Shown here one piece after another: positions 17,854 through 26,542 of a stretch of DNA of 64,000 bases. The translations under genes were made by a program, and so were the position numbers. A model generated the notes under the pieces. That model did not search any database, was not told the origin of the DNA, and saw only the letters and a program-made list of their open reading frames with translations. Position 1 is the first letter of the stretch. Each line of letters starts with the position of its first letter. Origin of the DNA: Acidimicrobiales bacterium (GTDB lineage: Bacteria > Actinomycetota > Acidimicrobiia > Acidimicrobiales > AC-14). The stretch spans positions 19,609 to 83,608 of the forward strand of contig JAODBK010000067.1 of NCBI GenBank assembly GCA_025463925.1, given 5' to 3'.

Positions 17854-18789
17854 TCAGAGCTCTTGTGCGAAGTTGCCTTGGGCCCTCGCGAAGAACCGTT
17901 GCGCGAGCCAGAGCATCACGACTGACACCACGAAGACACCGCCGAGGCGGGCGAGGTACGACCCGTAGGTGCCGGTGTACAAGGTCGTCTGACCTTTGAC
18001 GTAGAGGTGCTTGTACACGGCGCGTTGGAAGTTGACGATGACGTCGACCATCGGGTTCAAGAAGTAGATCGTGGTGATCTTGATGCCGGCGAACGTCTCC
18101 TTGTGCTTCAGCACGAACTGGATCGGATAGACGATCGGGTTCATCCAGAACCAGAACAACAGGAAGACCTCGAGCAGGTGCTGCACGTCGCGCAGGTACA
18201 CGTTGGCCGCCGCCAGGAAGAGGCTCCACGCGGTCATGAACACCACCAGCGTGATCAGCGCCGGCACCAGCAGCAGGAGGTTGGGGCCGAAGAAGTCGTA
18301 CCGGAAGGCCAGCAGGCTCGCCAGGAGCACGAGCAGCTGCAGGGCGAAGTTGAACAGGCCGGCGCCGACCGCGGCGAGCGGCAGGATCTCCCGTGGGAAG
18401 TACACCTTGCTGATGAGGCCGGCGTTGCCGACGATCGACAGCGTGGCCGCCGAGAGCGTCGAGCCGAAGAGGTCCCAGGCCAGGAGGCCGGAGAACAGGT
18501 AGAAGGCGAAGTGGGGGATGCCGGCCTTGAGGATCTTGTCGAACACGATGTAGTAGATCGCCAGCAGGAACATCGGCCGGGCCAGGGACCACGCGAACCC
18601 CAGCACCGAGTTCTTGTACCGGACCTTCAGCTCCTTGCGGACCAGGTTGAGGAGGAGCTCGCGGAAGGCCCAGACGTCCCTGACCGCGGGGACGAAACCT
18701 CGCCAAAAGGTCTGGGGTGCGTTGACTCGGACGAGGGCGTCGTCTGAGGCGATCGACGTCAGGAGTGCTCCACGGGTCGGCGGGCGCAA
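17854..18789 (-). CDS. Polysaccharide ABC exporter permease (Wzm/ABC-2 type)
   Basis: 311 residues with about six helices. The cytosolic N-terminus leads into VRKELKVRYKNSVLGFAWSL, the conserved ABC-2 amphipathic start, and later NVYLRDVQHLLEV before the last helices, as in Wzm/RfbD proteins. The furthest in-frame start is a TTG at 18789; the true start may be a little inside, since no ATG or GTG is near. It is the first gene of the minus-strand operon. The divergent glycosyltransferase operon begins 45 bp away, so both probably share a control region. Confidence 0.88.
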   Translation of the reverse strand: MRPPTRGALLTSIASDDALVRVNAPQTFWRGFVPAVRDVWAFRELLLNLVRKELKVRYKNSVLGFAWSLARPMFLLAIYYIVFDKILKAGIPHFAFYLFSGLLAWDLFGSTLSAATLSIVGNAGLISKVYFPREILPLAAVGAGLFNFALQLLVLLASLLAFRYDFFGPNLLLLVPALITLVVFMTAWSLFLAAANVYLRDVQHLLEVFLLFWFWMNPIVYPIQFVLKHKETFAGIKITTIYFLNPMVDVIVNFQRAVYKHLYVKGQTTLYTGTYGSYLARLGGVFVVSVVMLWLAQRFFARAQGNFAQEL

Positions 18790-18834
18790 AAGGGCGTGCT
18801 TACACTACGCGCTCACCTCCACGGAGTTCACACC

Positions 18835-19851
18835 ATGCGAATCGCCGTCTGCGGCGCCCAGATGCCGTTCGCCCGGGGCGGGGCCGAACTGCTGATGGAC
18901 AATCTGGTCGCAGCCTGCCGGGCTGCCGGGCACGACACCGAGCTCGTTCGACTGCCGGTGGCGTGGGAACGGCCGCGCCTGTTCGACTCGGCCCTGGCGT
19001 GGCGGCTGATCCCCACCGACTCCTTCGACGTCGTCATCGCGACCAACTTCCCGAGCTATTTCGTGCGCCACCCCAACAAGGTGGTGTGGCTGCTGCACCA
19101 GCACCGTGGGGCGTACGACGCCGCCGACGCCGCCTGGTCCGACTTCGGACTGGATGGCGACTCGCTCGAGACCCAGCGCCTGCTGTCGGAGTGGGACACC
19201 CGGGCGCTCGAGGAGGCCCGCCGCGTCTTCACCATCTCCGAGGTGGTCTGCGACCGGCTCCTGCGCTACAACGGCCTGACGTCGACTGCCTTGTACCACC
19301 CGCCGCCGCTGGCCGACCGCCTCCACGCCGGTGACTTCGGCGACTACGTCTTCAGCGCGATGCGCCTCGAAGGCAACAAGCGGCCCGGGCCGCTGGTCGA
19401 GGGGCTGGCCCATTCGTCGTCCGGCGTGCGGCTCGCGATCGCCGGCACCGGATCGCTCGAAGCCGAGCTGACCTCGGCGGCGCGGGCGGTGGCCGGCCGG
19501 CTCGACCTGCTCGGCTTCGTCGACGACGACGCGCTGGTCGAGCGGTTCGCGGGCGCGCTCGCCGTCGCCTACGCGCCCCACGACGAGGACTACGGCTACG
19601 TCACGTTGCAGGCGTTCGGCGCCGGCAAGCCGGTGATCACCGCCAAGGACTCGGGCGGGGTGCTCGAGTGGGTGGACGACGGTGTGAACGGCATCGTCAC
19701 CGACGGCTCGCCGGCCGCGCTGGGCGAGGCCTATGACCGCCTGGCGGCCGACAAGCAGTTGGCCCGCCGCATGGGCGAAGCCGGGCGCGAACGCGTCGCC
19801 GGGCTGCGCTGGTCGGGCGTCGTCGAACGCCTGCTCGAGGCGGCGTCGTGA
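18835..19851 (+). CDS. GT4-type glycosyltransferase
   Basis: 338 residues from the ATG at 18835, where RIAVCGAQMPFARGGAE gives a normal GT4 N-terminus; an extension to 18796 adds 13 unlikely residues. Further landmarks are ATNFPSYFVRHPNKVVWLLH, then YDVFSAMRLEGNKRP-like donor-site text and APHDEDYGYVTLQAFGAGKP with the acidic donor loop. It heads a three-gene plus-strand operon (overlaps at 19848 and 20690) divergent from the exporter. It probably extends the same glycan. Confidence 0.82.
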   Translation: MRIAVCGAQMPFARGGAELLMDNLVAACRAAGHDTELVRLPVAWERPRLFDSALAWRLIPTDSFDVVIATNFPSYFVRHPNKVVWLLHQHRGAYDAADAAWSDFGLDGDSLETQRLLSEWDTRALEEARRVFTISEVVCDRLLRYNGLTSTALYHPPPLADRLHAGDFGDYVFSAMRLEGNKRPGPLVEGLAHSSSGVRLAIAGTGSLEAELTSAARAVAGRLDLLGFVDDDALVERFAGALAVAYAPHDEDYGYVTLQAFGAGKPVITAKDSGGVLEWVDDGVNGIVTDGSPAALGEAYDRLAADKQLARRMGEAGRERVAGLRWSGVVERLLEAAS

Positions 19852-20693
19852 CGCCGCCGTTCCTCGGCCTCCTCGTGTCGCCCGGCTACCCGGACGGCGT
19901 GCCGAGGCTCCTCGAGCGCATGGTGCGCTGGTGCCGGCCGGTGTGGGCCGACCCCGAGCGCGACGATCCCGCGGCGTGGCTGGCGACCGCGCCGACGGCC
20001 GCCGGGCTGTCGGCGGCGCTCGCGTCGGGCGCGCCGGTGGCGGTGTGGGTCGCGTCGGCGTCTGACCTCGCGCTCGCCGCCGGCGAGGTGCTGACCGTCG
20101 GCGACGACGTCGCGCTGGACGTCGACGTGCTGGCGCCACCGTCGGGGATCGACGCGTCCGCGGTGCCGCCGATGCCGCCGTTCGTGCGGGCCCGCTGGCG
20201 CGCCCGGCACGGGTTGCCGGAACGGTTCATCGTACGGGCCGGCACCGTCGGCGACGGCCACCGGCAGAGCGCGTACGCGCTGGCGTCGGTGGTCATCGTC
20301 GAGGCCGATCCGGCGGCGTTGGTCGAGGCGATGGCATGGGGCGCGCCGTGCGTCACCGACTCGGCGACCGCCGCCGCGGTCGGCGCCGACATCGGCGTCG
20401 ACGTGCTCGTCGGCGATGCCGGTGACCTCGGCGACCTGGCCGCGGTCCTCGCCGACGACCAGCGACGGGCAGCGGCGTTCGGCCGGTCGGCGCGGCGGCT
20501 GGTCGAGCGCACCTTCGACCGCACCGGCGCCGCCCGGCGCCTGGCCGGCCGGCTCGGCCTGGTGGAGTGGGGCGAGGACGACTGGCGCGGCCGGCTCACC
20601 GACGACCTGGCCCACCTGTGCACGCCGCCGGTCGCGCGGATCCGTGACCGCTTCGACTCGGCGGTCGCCGGCGTCGTCGGAGAGACCGCATGA
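19848..20693 (+). CDS. Divergent glycosyltransferase-like protein
   Basis: 281 residues from a GTG overlapping the previous stop by 4 nt (GTGA). The protein opens with a beta-strand FLGLLVSPGYPD. Later it has VVIVEADPAALVEAMAWGAPCVTDSATAAA, which resembles the C-terminal donor-binding half of GT-B enzymes (E....AMA.G.P.V). A clear N-terminal acceptor domain is missing, so it is shorter than normal GT4 proteins. It may be a degenerate or accessory glycosyltransferase. Its place between a GT4 and a methyltransferase ties it to the same pathway. Confidence 0.6.
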   Translation: MTPPFLGLLVSPGYPDGVPRLLERMVRWCRPVWADPERDDPAAWLATAPTAAGLSAALASGAPVAVWVASASDLALAAGEVLTVGDDVALDVDVLAPPSGIDASAVPPMPPFVRARWRARHGLPERFIVRAGTVGDGHRQSAYALASVVIVEADPAALVEAMAWGAPCVTDSATAAAVGADIGVDVLVGDAGDLGDLAAVLADDQRRAAAFGRSARRLVERTFDRTGAARRLAGRLGLVEWGEDDWRGRLTDDLAHLCTPPVARIRDRFDSAVAGVVGETA

Positions 20694-21925
20694 CGGTGCC
20701 GCATCCGGCGTTGGGCGACGACGAGGTCGCGGCGTTGCGCGACGAGGTCGGGGCCGGGTCGGCGGCGACACCGGCGGCCGCGGCCGCGAGCGACGCCGCC
20801 GCGGGCGCCGCCCCGTCGGCCCGGGCGAGGGCGGCGACCAAGGCCGGCATCCGCAGGGCGATCGCGTGGTACGTCGACGAGACCGCGCAGGACACCGCCG
20901 ACCGCGTCGGGGATCGCATCCGGTCGGAGGTGCTGCCGCGCGTGGCGCGCGTCGAGCAGCGGCTGGACGCACCCGAGCAGGCCGATCCCGCGGCGCTGGC
21001 GGTCAACGTCGAGCTGCTGAAGGGTGAGCTGCGGGCGCTGCAGGCGACGCTCGACGCGCTCGGCATGGCGATCGCGCCGGCGTCGGGGCTCCCGGCGGCC
21101 GCCGCCCGGCTCGCCGAGGTCCGCGAGCGCATCACCGCGCTCGAGCGCAAGGCCCGGAGCGCGTCGGCGACCGCGCCTGCACCCGTGGCGGCGCCGTTGT
21201 CCAGCGCGTCCACCGCCGCACCCGCGCCTTCGGCGGCGTTCGACTACCTCGGCTTCGAGCGCCGCTTCCGCGGCGACTCCGACGCCGTCGCGGCGACCCA
21301 GCGCGAGCGGTACCTCGGCCTGCTGCGCGACCACGCGCCGGTGCTCGACATCGGGTGCGGCCGGGGCGAGCTGCTGGCCGCGCTGGGCGCCGAAGGCGTC
21401 GAAGCGCTCGGCGTCGACCTCGACGCCGACATGGCCGCCGAGGCCCAGGCCATCGGGCTGGACGTGCGCCACGGCGACGCCATCGAGTTCCTCCGCGCGC
21501 GCGAGCCCGGCTCGCTCGGCGCCATCGTGTCGTTCCACGTGATCGAGCACCTCGAGCTGCCGGTGCTGCTCGAGCTCATCGACCTGGCGACCACGCGCCT
21601 GCGGCCCGGTGGGTTCTTCGTCGCCGAGACGCCCAACCCGGCGTCCCTCGTCGTGCTCGGCAACTCCTACGTCCTCGACCCCACGCACGTGCGCCCCCTG
21701 CACCCGTCGCTGATGGTGTTCCTGTGCGAGAGCGCCGGGTTCCGCGACGTGCGGCTCGAGATGCACGCGCCGGCCGAGGGCTACCACCTCCCGCTGGTCG
21801 ACGATCCCGACGCGCCGGCGTGGGCGTCGACGGTCAACGAGGCGTTCGCCAAGCTCAACGACGTGCTGTTCGGCCCGCAGGAGTACGCGGTGATCGCGAC
21901 GCTCCCGCCGACTCGCGGCGCGTAA
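20690..21925 (+). CDS. Coiled-coil SAM-dependent methyltransferase, candidate glycan end-capping enzyme
   Basis: 411 residues, start overlapping the previous stop (ATGA). Residues 20-60 are Ala-rich. Residues 80-127 and 137-160 are predicted coiled coil (VARVEQRLDA, LAEVRERITALERK). A Pro/Ala linker follows, and a class I methyltransferase occupies about 185-411: motif I VLDIGCGRGELL (218-229), the acidic post-I strand GVDLDAD, and FHVIEHLELP. The coiled-coil-plus-methyltransferase design, next to an exporter whose ATPase has a glycan-recognition domain, resembles the WbdD/Wzt arrangement that caps O-antigen chains and sets their length. The capping role is inferred. Confidence 0.8.
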   Translation: MTVPHPALGDDEVAALRDEVGAGSAATPAAAAASDAAAGAAPSARARAATKAGIRRAIAWYVDETAQDTADRVGDRIRSEVLPRVARVEQRLDAPEQADPAALAVNVELLKGELRALQATLDALGMAIAPASGLPAAAARLAEVRERITALERKARSASATAPAPVAAPLSSASTAAPAPSAAFDYLGFERRFRGDSDAVAATQRERYLGLLRDHAPVLDIGCGRGELLAALGAEGVEALGVDLDADMAAEAQAIGLDVRHGDAIEFLRAREPGSLGAIVSFHVIEHLELPVLLELIDLATTRLRPGGFFVAETPNPASLVVLGNSYVLDPTHVRPLHPSLMVFLCESAGFRDVRLEMHAPAEGYHLPLVDDPDAPAWASTVNEAFAKLNDVLFGPQEYAVIATLPPTRGA

Positions 21926-21956
21926 CCGGGGAACTGGTACCGATTTCGCGCCGCGG

Positions 21957-22265
21957 TCAGCCGCCGGAGACCGCCGGCAAGACCGCCACGTCGGCGCCCT
22001 CGGGCACGACGGTTCGCAGATCGTCGAGGTCGCGAGCGTTGTCGGCGCCGACGAAGACGTTGACGTGACGCCGCATGGCGCCGGCCTCGTCGCGCAGCCG
22101 GCGGCCGACGGCGGGGTGCGCGGCCGCGAGGGCGTCGATGACCGCGCCGACGGTGACGGGCGGCGGCAGGTCGAGGTCGACGGCCGGCGCGCCGCCGGCG
22201 TGCGGCCGCAGCGCCGATGCCAGCCGGACGACGACCTTCAGCGAAGCACCGCCGTCTTGACGCAC
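21957..22265 (-). CDS. Ubiquitin-like small modifier / MoaD-ThiS family protein
   Basis: About 102 residues if translation begins at the GTG at 22265, which overlaps the upstream Asp-box gene by 28 nt. The family domain itself starts at KVVVRLASALRPHAGG, so a later non-standard start cannot be excluded. The beta-grasp pattern is clear: strand, GG-rich turn, VTVGAVIDALAAAHP helix, VNVFVGADNARDL, TVVPEGADVAVLPAVSGG with the terminal Gly-Gly needed for adenylation. MoaD, ThiS and SAMP proteins share this tail. The pairing with the Asp-box propeller gene is recalled from other Actinobacteria; the joint function is unknown. Confidence 0.75.
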   Translation of the reverse strand: MRQDGGASLKVVVRLASALRPHAGGAPAVDLDLPPPVTVGAVIDALAAAHPAVGRRLRDEAGAMRRHVNVFVGADNARDLDDLRTVVPEGADVAVLPAVSGG

Positions 22266-23353
22266 AGGACGGGCGGCAGGTGGCGGGCCAGCTCGCGCCA
22301 CGACGCGCCGGCGTCGGGGGACGCGAACACGTCGCCGGTGCGGGTGCCGACGTAGAGGCCGGCGGGGTCGAACGCGTCGGCGGCAAAGCCGTCGCGCAGC
22401 ACCGTGAGCCAGGCGTTCTCCTGCGGCAGGCCCTGCTCGAGCGCCTGCCAGGTGTCGCCGCCGTCGGTCGTGCGGTACACGCGGAGCCGGGCGTCGGGCG
22501 TGCACCGGAACTCGTCGGACGTCAGCGGCAGCACGTACGCCGTCCCCGGATGGTTGGGGTCGGCGACCACGGGGAAGCCGAACGTCGACGGCAGGTCGTC
22601 GGCGCCGATCTCGCGCCACTGCCCGCCGAAGTCGTCGGAGCGGTAGACGCCCCAATGGTGCTGGAGGAACAGCGTGTCCGGCTCGGACGGGTGCCGGTCG
22701 ACCTTGTGCACGCACTGTCCGAACTCGGGCGTCGGCTCGGGCAGGAACGGCGCGCGGATGCCGGCGTTGGCCGCCTCCCAGGTCGTCCCGTCGAGGGTCC
22801 GGTAGAAGCCGGCAGCCGAGATGGCCACGCCGAGGCGCGGGCCGCCGTCCGGATCCGGGATGACCGTGTGGAGGCACAGGCCGCCGCCGCCCGGCTGCCA
22901 TTGCCGGCGGTGCTCGTGGTTCCAGAGGGTCTCGTCCAGCCGGAACGACACGCCACCGTCGTCCGAGCGGAACAGCGCCGCCGGCTCCACACCGGCGTAC
23001 ACCACGTCCGGTTGGCCCTCGCCCGCCGGTTGCAGCTGCCAGACATGGGCGACGGCCGCGCCGGTGTGATCGGGGAAGCCGAGCGTCTCGGGCTCGGGCT
23101 CCACCCACGTCGCGCCCAGGTCGTCGGACCGGTAGACGGACGGCCCCCAGTGCGAGCTGGTGGCACCGACGAGCAGGCGGTTGCGCGCATGCCGGGTGTC
23201 CAGCGCGGCGGCGTAGATCTCCTCGCCTCGAAACCACGGACCGGCCTGGGCCCAACGGGCGCGGTCCGGCCCGGCCGTCAGCGCGAACAGGCCCTTGGTC
23301 GTGCCGACCAGCACCACGACATCCCCCGCGGTCGCGTCGATCTGTCCGGTCAT
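22238..23353 (-). CDS. Asp-box (BNR/sialidase-fold) propeller protein
   Basis: 371 residues, no signal peptide. Six Asp-box motifs of the S-x-D-x-G-x-x-W type are visible: YRSDDLGATW, FRSDDGGVSF, FYRTLDGTTW, YRSDDFGGQW, YRTTDGGDTW and FASPDAGASW. They mark the blades of a six-bladed propeller. The sialidase catalytic arginine triad is not recognisable, so a glycosidase role is doubtful. It is translationally coupled to the ubiquitin-like protein downstream and starts 10 bp from the amidase stop. Confidence 0.75.
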   Translation of the reverse strand: MTGQIDATAGDVVVLVGTTKGLFALTAGPDRARWAQAGPWFRGEEIYAAALDTRHARNRLLVGATSSHWGPSVYRSDDLGATWVEPEPETLGFPDHTGAAVAHVWQLQPAGEGQPDVVYAGVEPAALFRSDDGGVSFRLDETLWNHEHRRQWQPGGGGLCLHTVIPDPDGGPRLGVAISAAGFYRTLDGTTWEAANAGIRAPFLPEPTPEFGQCVHKVDRHPSEPDTLFLQHHWGVYRSDDFGGQWREIGADDLPSTFGFPVVADPNHPGTAYVLPLTSDEFRCTPDARLRVYRTTDGGDTWQALEQGLPQENAWLTVLRDGFAADAFDPAGLYVGTRTGDVFASPDAGASWRELARHLPPVLCVKTAVLR

Positions 23354-23363
23354 CGCTCGGATG

Positions 23364-25301
23364 TTACGGGGTGGTCGCCGGCGTCGTGCTCGGCGCGGCC
23401 ACCACGGCCCGACCGAGGTTGAGCCCGCCCCACGTGAGCGACGGTGCGACCTGCGGCTCGTCCCCGACCGGCCAGAGCCGACCGACGGTGTCGACGACCC
23501 ATCCGCCCGTGCCCTTCTCGTTGAGCGTGATGCCGCGCGCCTCGTCGCTGCCTGCCGTGTAGTGGAACACCGTCAACGCCGGCGCGCCGCCGAAGGGATG
23601 CAGGCCGCCGAAGCCGTCGAGCACGTACCCGCTCACGCCGTCGGGCCGGACGGCGATCCCGCGCGCGATGTCCCAGCCCGGCCATGACGCGGAGCCGGTC
23701 CGCGGCGGCGCCGCGCCGAACGGGTGGACGCCACCCCATCCGTCGACGGTGTACCCGCCGGCGCGCGCACCGCCGGTCGCAACGCCGCGCGCGATGTCCC
23801 AGCCCGGCCAGTACGCGGCTTGCACCAGTGGCGCGCCACCGAACGGGTGGAGGCCGCCCCATCCGTCGAGCGCCCAGCCGCTGTCGGCCACCGGCCCGCG
23901 CGCCAGCCCGCGCATGATGTCCCACCCGCTCAGGTACAGGCCGGCGGTCCGATCCGGCGCGCCGCCGTACGGGTGCAGCCCGCCCCAGCCGTCGAGGACG
24001 TAGCCGCCGGTGGCCTCGCGGGTCGCGCCCCGAGCGATGGCCCAGCCCGGCCAGAACGCGCCGGGTTCCACCGCCGGCTGCGACCCCGCCGGGTGCAGGT
24101 CGCCGTACCCGTCGAGCGTCAGCACGCCGGCCCCGCCCGGCGTGGGCGTCCATCCGCCGAACGGGAACGCCGGCGCCGTCATCACGTCGTGTTGGACGTC
24201 GCGGCGCAGCTGCGGCAACAGCCCATATGCGAACTGGCCGGGGCACGACGTCTGATCCACGTCGCGGTGGCCCGAGATCGTCGGCAGCACCACGGTCGAT
24301 CCCTCCGGGAACTTCGACGCCGGGAACGCGCCGGCGACCACCGCGACCTGGCCGCCGGCGTCGATGCCGTGGTAGCCGAACTTCCACGCCAGCAGTGACC
24401 GCAGCGCGTTGTACATCGCCGCGGGAACCGGCGCCGATCCGAACTCGCCGATCAGCGACACGCCAGTCGATCCGGTGTTGTAGCCACCGGCATGGGCGCC
24501 GACGACCGCCTTGGTGATGCCGCCGTACCGGCCTTCCCAGACGCGACCGAAGCGGTCGACGAGGAAGTTGTAGCCGATGTCGCACCACTGGTTGGTGTGG
24601 GTGTGGAAGTAGTAGATGCCGCGAATGATCGACGCCGTCTGATCGGGCGAGTAGTTGTTGGTGTTGTCGGTGTGGTGGACGATCGCGTTGCGAACGGTGG
24701 ACGCGTACGACACGGTGCCGTCGCAGCCGGGCGCGAAGGTGCGGAAGCTCTCGTCGGCACCCCACTGGGCGCGACTGATGATCGCCGGAGGCGCCGGCTC
24801 GGCCGACGCGCCGGGCACCGACCAGCCCGCGGGGGTCGCCGCCTGGGGTGAGTGGATGGTGTGCACCCGCAGGTTGGCGACGACGCCCTGGTTCACGCGG
24901 ACCTGGATCTCGCGGCGGTTCTCGCCGATCCACACCGGCCCGGCGGTCGACTGCCGCCGGAACTCCTTCGAGGTCGCGTCGGGCCCGATGTCGTCGTCGG
25001 TCGCCGCCGCTTGCCAGGCGCTCCACGCGCCGGTGGCCTCGCGCGTCCGGACCTCGAGTTCCGCGTCCGGCGGGCCGTCCCACGACATCCCCACCATCTC
25101 GGTGGGGATGTCGGTGTGCAGCGACGCCATCGTGCCGGCGGGCACCGGGCCGCGCCGGACGATGCTGGTGCGCCCCTCCATCCGGGGTCGGGCCGGCGCG
25201 CCGGGCGACGGCGCGATGGCTCCGGTCGCCACCAACGTCGCTGCCAATGTCGCCACTGTCGCGCCCGCCGCCATCCGGGCGGCCACGCCACGTATCCGCA
25301 T
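23364..25301 (-). CDS. Secreted N-acetylmuramoyl-L-alanine amidase (PGRP/Amidase_2) with YVLDGFGG repeats
   Basis: 645 residues. A signal peptide (about 1-32) precedes a beta-rich N-terminal domain (about 45-150) as in other actinobacterial secreted amidases. The PGRP/Amidase_2 domain (about 172-370) has zinc ligands at H209 or H210 (AIVHHTDN), H345 (SGHRDVDQ) and C353 (TSCPG), plus GYNFLVDRFGRVWEGR. From about 392 there are six units of about 42 residues based on YVLDGWGGLHPFGGAP....YWPGWDIARG, the same unit as in the CAP protein at 6658. It should cleave the stem peptide from peptidoglycan outside the cell, with the repeats positioning it on the wall. Confidence 0.9.
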   Translation of the reverse strand: MRIRGVAARMAAGATVATLAATLVATGAIAPSPGAPARPRMEGRTSIVRRGPVPAGTMASLHTDIPTEMVGMSWDGPPDAELEVRTREATGAWSAWQAAATDDDIGPDATSKEFRRQSTAGPVWIGENRREIQVRVNQGVVANLRVHTIHSPQAATPAGWSVPGASAEPAPPAIISRAQWGADESFRTFAPGCDGTVSYASTVRNAIVHHTDNTNNYSPDQTASIIRGIYYFHTHTNQWCDIGYNFLVDRFGRVWEGRYGGITKAVVGAHAGGYNTGSTGVSLIGEFGSAPVPAAMYNALRSLLAWKFGYHGIDAGGQVAVVAGAFPASKFPEGSTVVLPTISGHRDVDQTSCPGQFAYGLLPQLRRDVQHDVMTAPAFPFGGWTPTPGGAGVLTLDGYGDLHPAGSQPAVEPGAFWPGWAIARGATREATGGYVLDGWGGLHPYGGAPDRTAGLYLSGWDIMRGLARGPVADSGWALDGWGGLHPFGGAPLVQAAYWPGWDIARGVATGGARAGGYTVDGWGGVHPFGAAPPRTGSASWPGWDIARGIAVRPDGVSGYVLDGFGGLHPFGGAPALTVFHYTAGSDEARGITLNEKGTGGWVVDTVGRLWPVGDEPQVAPSLTWGGLNLGRAVVAAPSTTPATTP

Positions 25302-25399
25302 GGGTGTCGTCGTCCTCTCGTGTGCTCCGCCGCCGGCACAACCGGTCCCGACCCCGTCTGCAATGCTGACCTGTCCGGCGCCTTGGCGCCAGCACTCTC

Positions 25400-26539
25400 A
25401 TGCCCGCCCGCCCGCTGTCGGTCGCGCTCGACGCGACACCGCTGCTCGGCGCCCGCACCGGCGTCGCGGCGATGACGCTCGGCGCGCTCCGGGCGCTGGT
25501 CGCCGAGCGGGACGAGCTGGCCGTCGACGTGTCCGCCTACGCGCTGACGTGGCGGGGCCGCCAAGTGCTGGCCGGGGCGCTGCCGGCCGGTGTGCACGCG
25601 CACCACAAGCCGATGCCGGCGCGGCCGCTGCGGGCGGTGTGGCGACGGCTCGACTGGCCGGCGATCGAGTCGTGGACCGGACCGCTCGATGTCGTGCACG
25701 GGACGAACTTCGTCGTGCCCCCGACGCGGAACGCCGCCGCGGTGGTGACGATCCACGACCTCACGCCGGTGCGCTACCCCGAGCTCTGCCGGCGCGACAC
25801 CCTCGCCTATCCCGACCTCGTCCGCCGGGCCCTGCGACGCGGCGCGTGGGTCCACACGCCCTCGCGCGCGGTCGCCGACGAAGTGGTCGAGCTGTTGGGC
25901 GCCGACCCGGAGCGCGTCGTCGCCATCCCGTCAGGGGTGCCGATGGCGTCCGAGCTGGCGGCCGGCGATGTCGCGCTCATGCGCGCGCCAGCCGGCCCGC
26001 CGTACCTGTGCACCGTCGGCACCGTCGAGCCGCGCAAGGACCACGTCTCGCTGGTGCGGGCCTTCGACGCGGTCGCCGGGGATCATCCCGACCTCCGGCT
26101 CGTCATCGCCGGGCCGGACGGGTGGGGCGCCGAGCAACTCGCCGCCGCGGTCGCGCGGTCGCCGTACCGCGATCGCATCGAGCGCCGCGGGTGGGTGCCG
26201 GAGGACGAGCGCACCGCGCTGGTGCGCGGCGCGGTCGCGTTCGTGTTCCCGTCCGTCTACGAAGGGTTCGGGTACCCGCCGCTCGAGGCCATGGCCGAGG
26301 GCGTGCCGGTCGTCGCCACCTCGGCCGGCGCGTTGCCGGAGGTCCTCGGCGACGCCGCCTTGCTCGTCGCGCCGGGCTACCCCGACGCGCTGGCCGGCGC
26401 CATCACGCGCCTGCTCGACGACGGCGGTCTGCGCGAGCGCCTGATCGAGGCCGGGCGGATGCGGGTCGCCCGGTACTCGTGGACCGCGTTCTCGCGCGGT
26501 CTCGCCGACCTCTACCGCCGCGCCGCGGCAGCCCGCTGA
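25400..26539 (+). CDS. GT4 glycosyltransferase (EPRK type)
   Basis: 379 residues. It shows the GT4 pattern of lipid-linked mannosyl- or rhamnosyl-transferases: LDVVHGTNFVVPP, VVTIHDLTPVRYPELC, VGTVEPRKDHVSLVRAF with the donor-site Arg/Lys, then VFPSVYEGFGYPPLEAMAEG with both glutamates of the E-x7-E motif. It is the first of a four-gene plus-strand run (3-bp gap, then GTGA overlap, then 10-bp gap) divergent from the amidase. Three similar enzymes in a row suggest sequential addition of sugars to one oligosaccharide. Confidence 0.85.
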   Translation: MPARPLSVALDATPLLGARTGVAAMTLGALRALVAERDELAVDVSAYALTWRGRQVLAGALPAGVHAHHKPMPARPLRAVWRRLDWPAIESWTGPLDVVHGTNFVVPPTRNAAAVVTIHDLTPVRYPELCRRDTLAYPDLVRRALRRGAWVHTPSRAVADEVVELLGADPERVVAIPSGVPMASELAAGDVALMRAPAGPPYLCTVGTVEPRKDHVSLVRAFDAVAGDHPDLRLVIAGPDGWGAEQLAAAVARSPYRDRIERRGWVPEDERTALVRGAVAFVFPSVYEGFGYPPLEAMAEGVPVVATSAGALPEVLGDAALLVAPGYPDALAGAITRLLDDGGLRERLIEAGRMRVARYSWTAFSRGLADLYRRAAAAR

Positions 26540-26542
26540 GCG

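Noticed and set aside
22238..23353. Functional sialidase
   Set aside because: Asp boxes are present but the arginine triad and the Tyr/Glu pair were not recognised.
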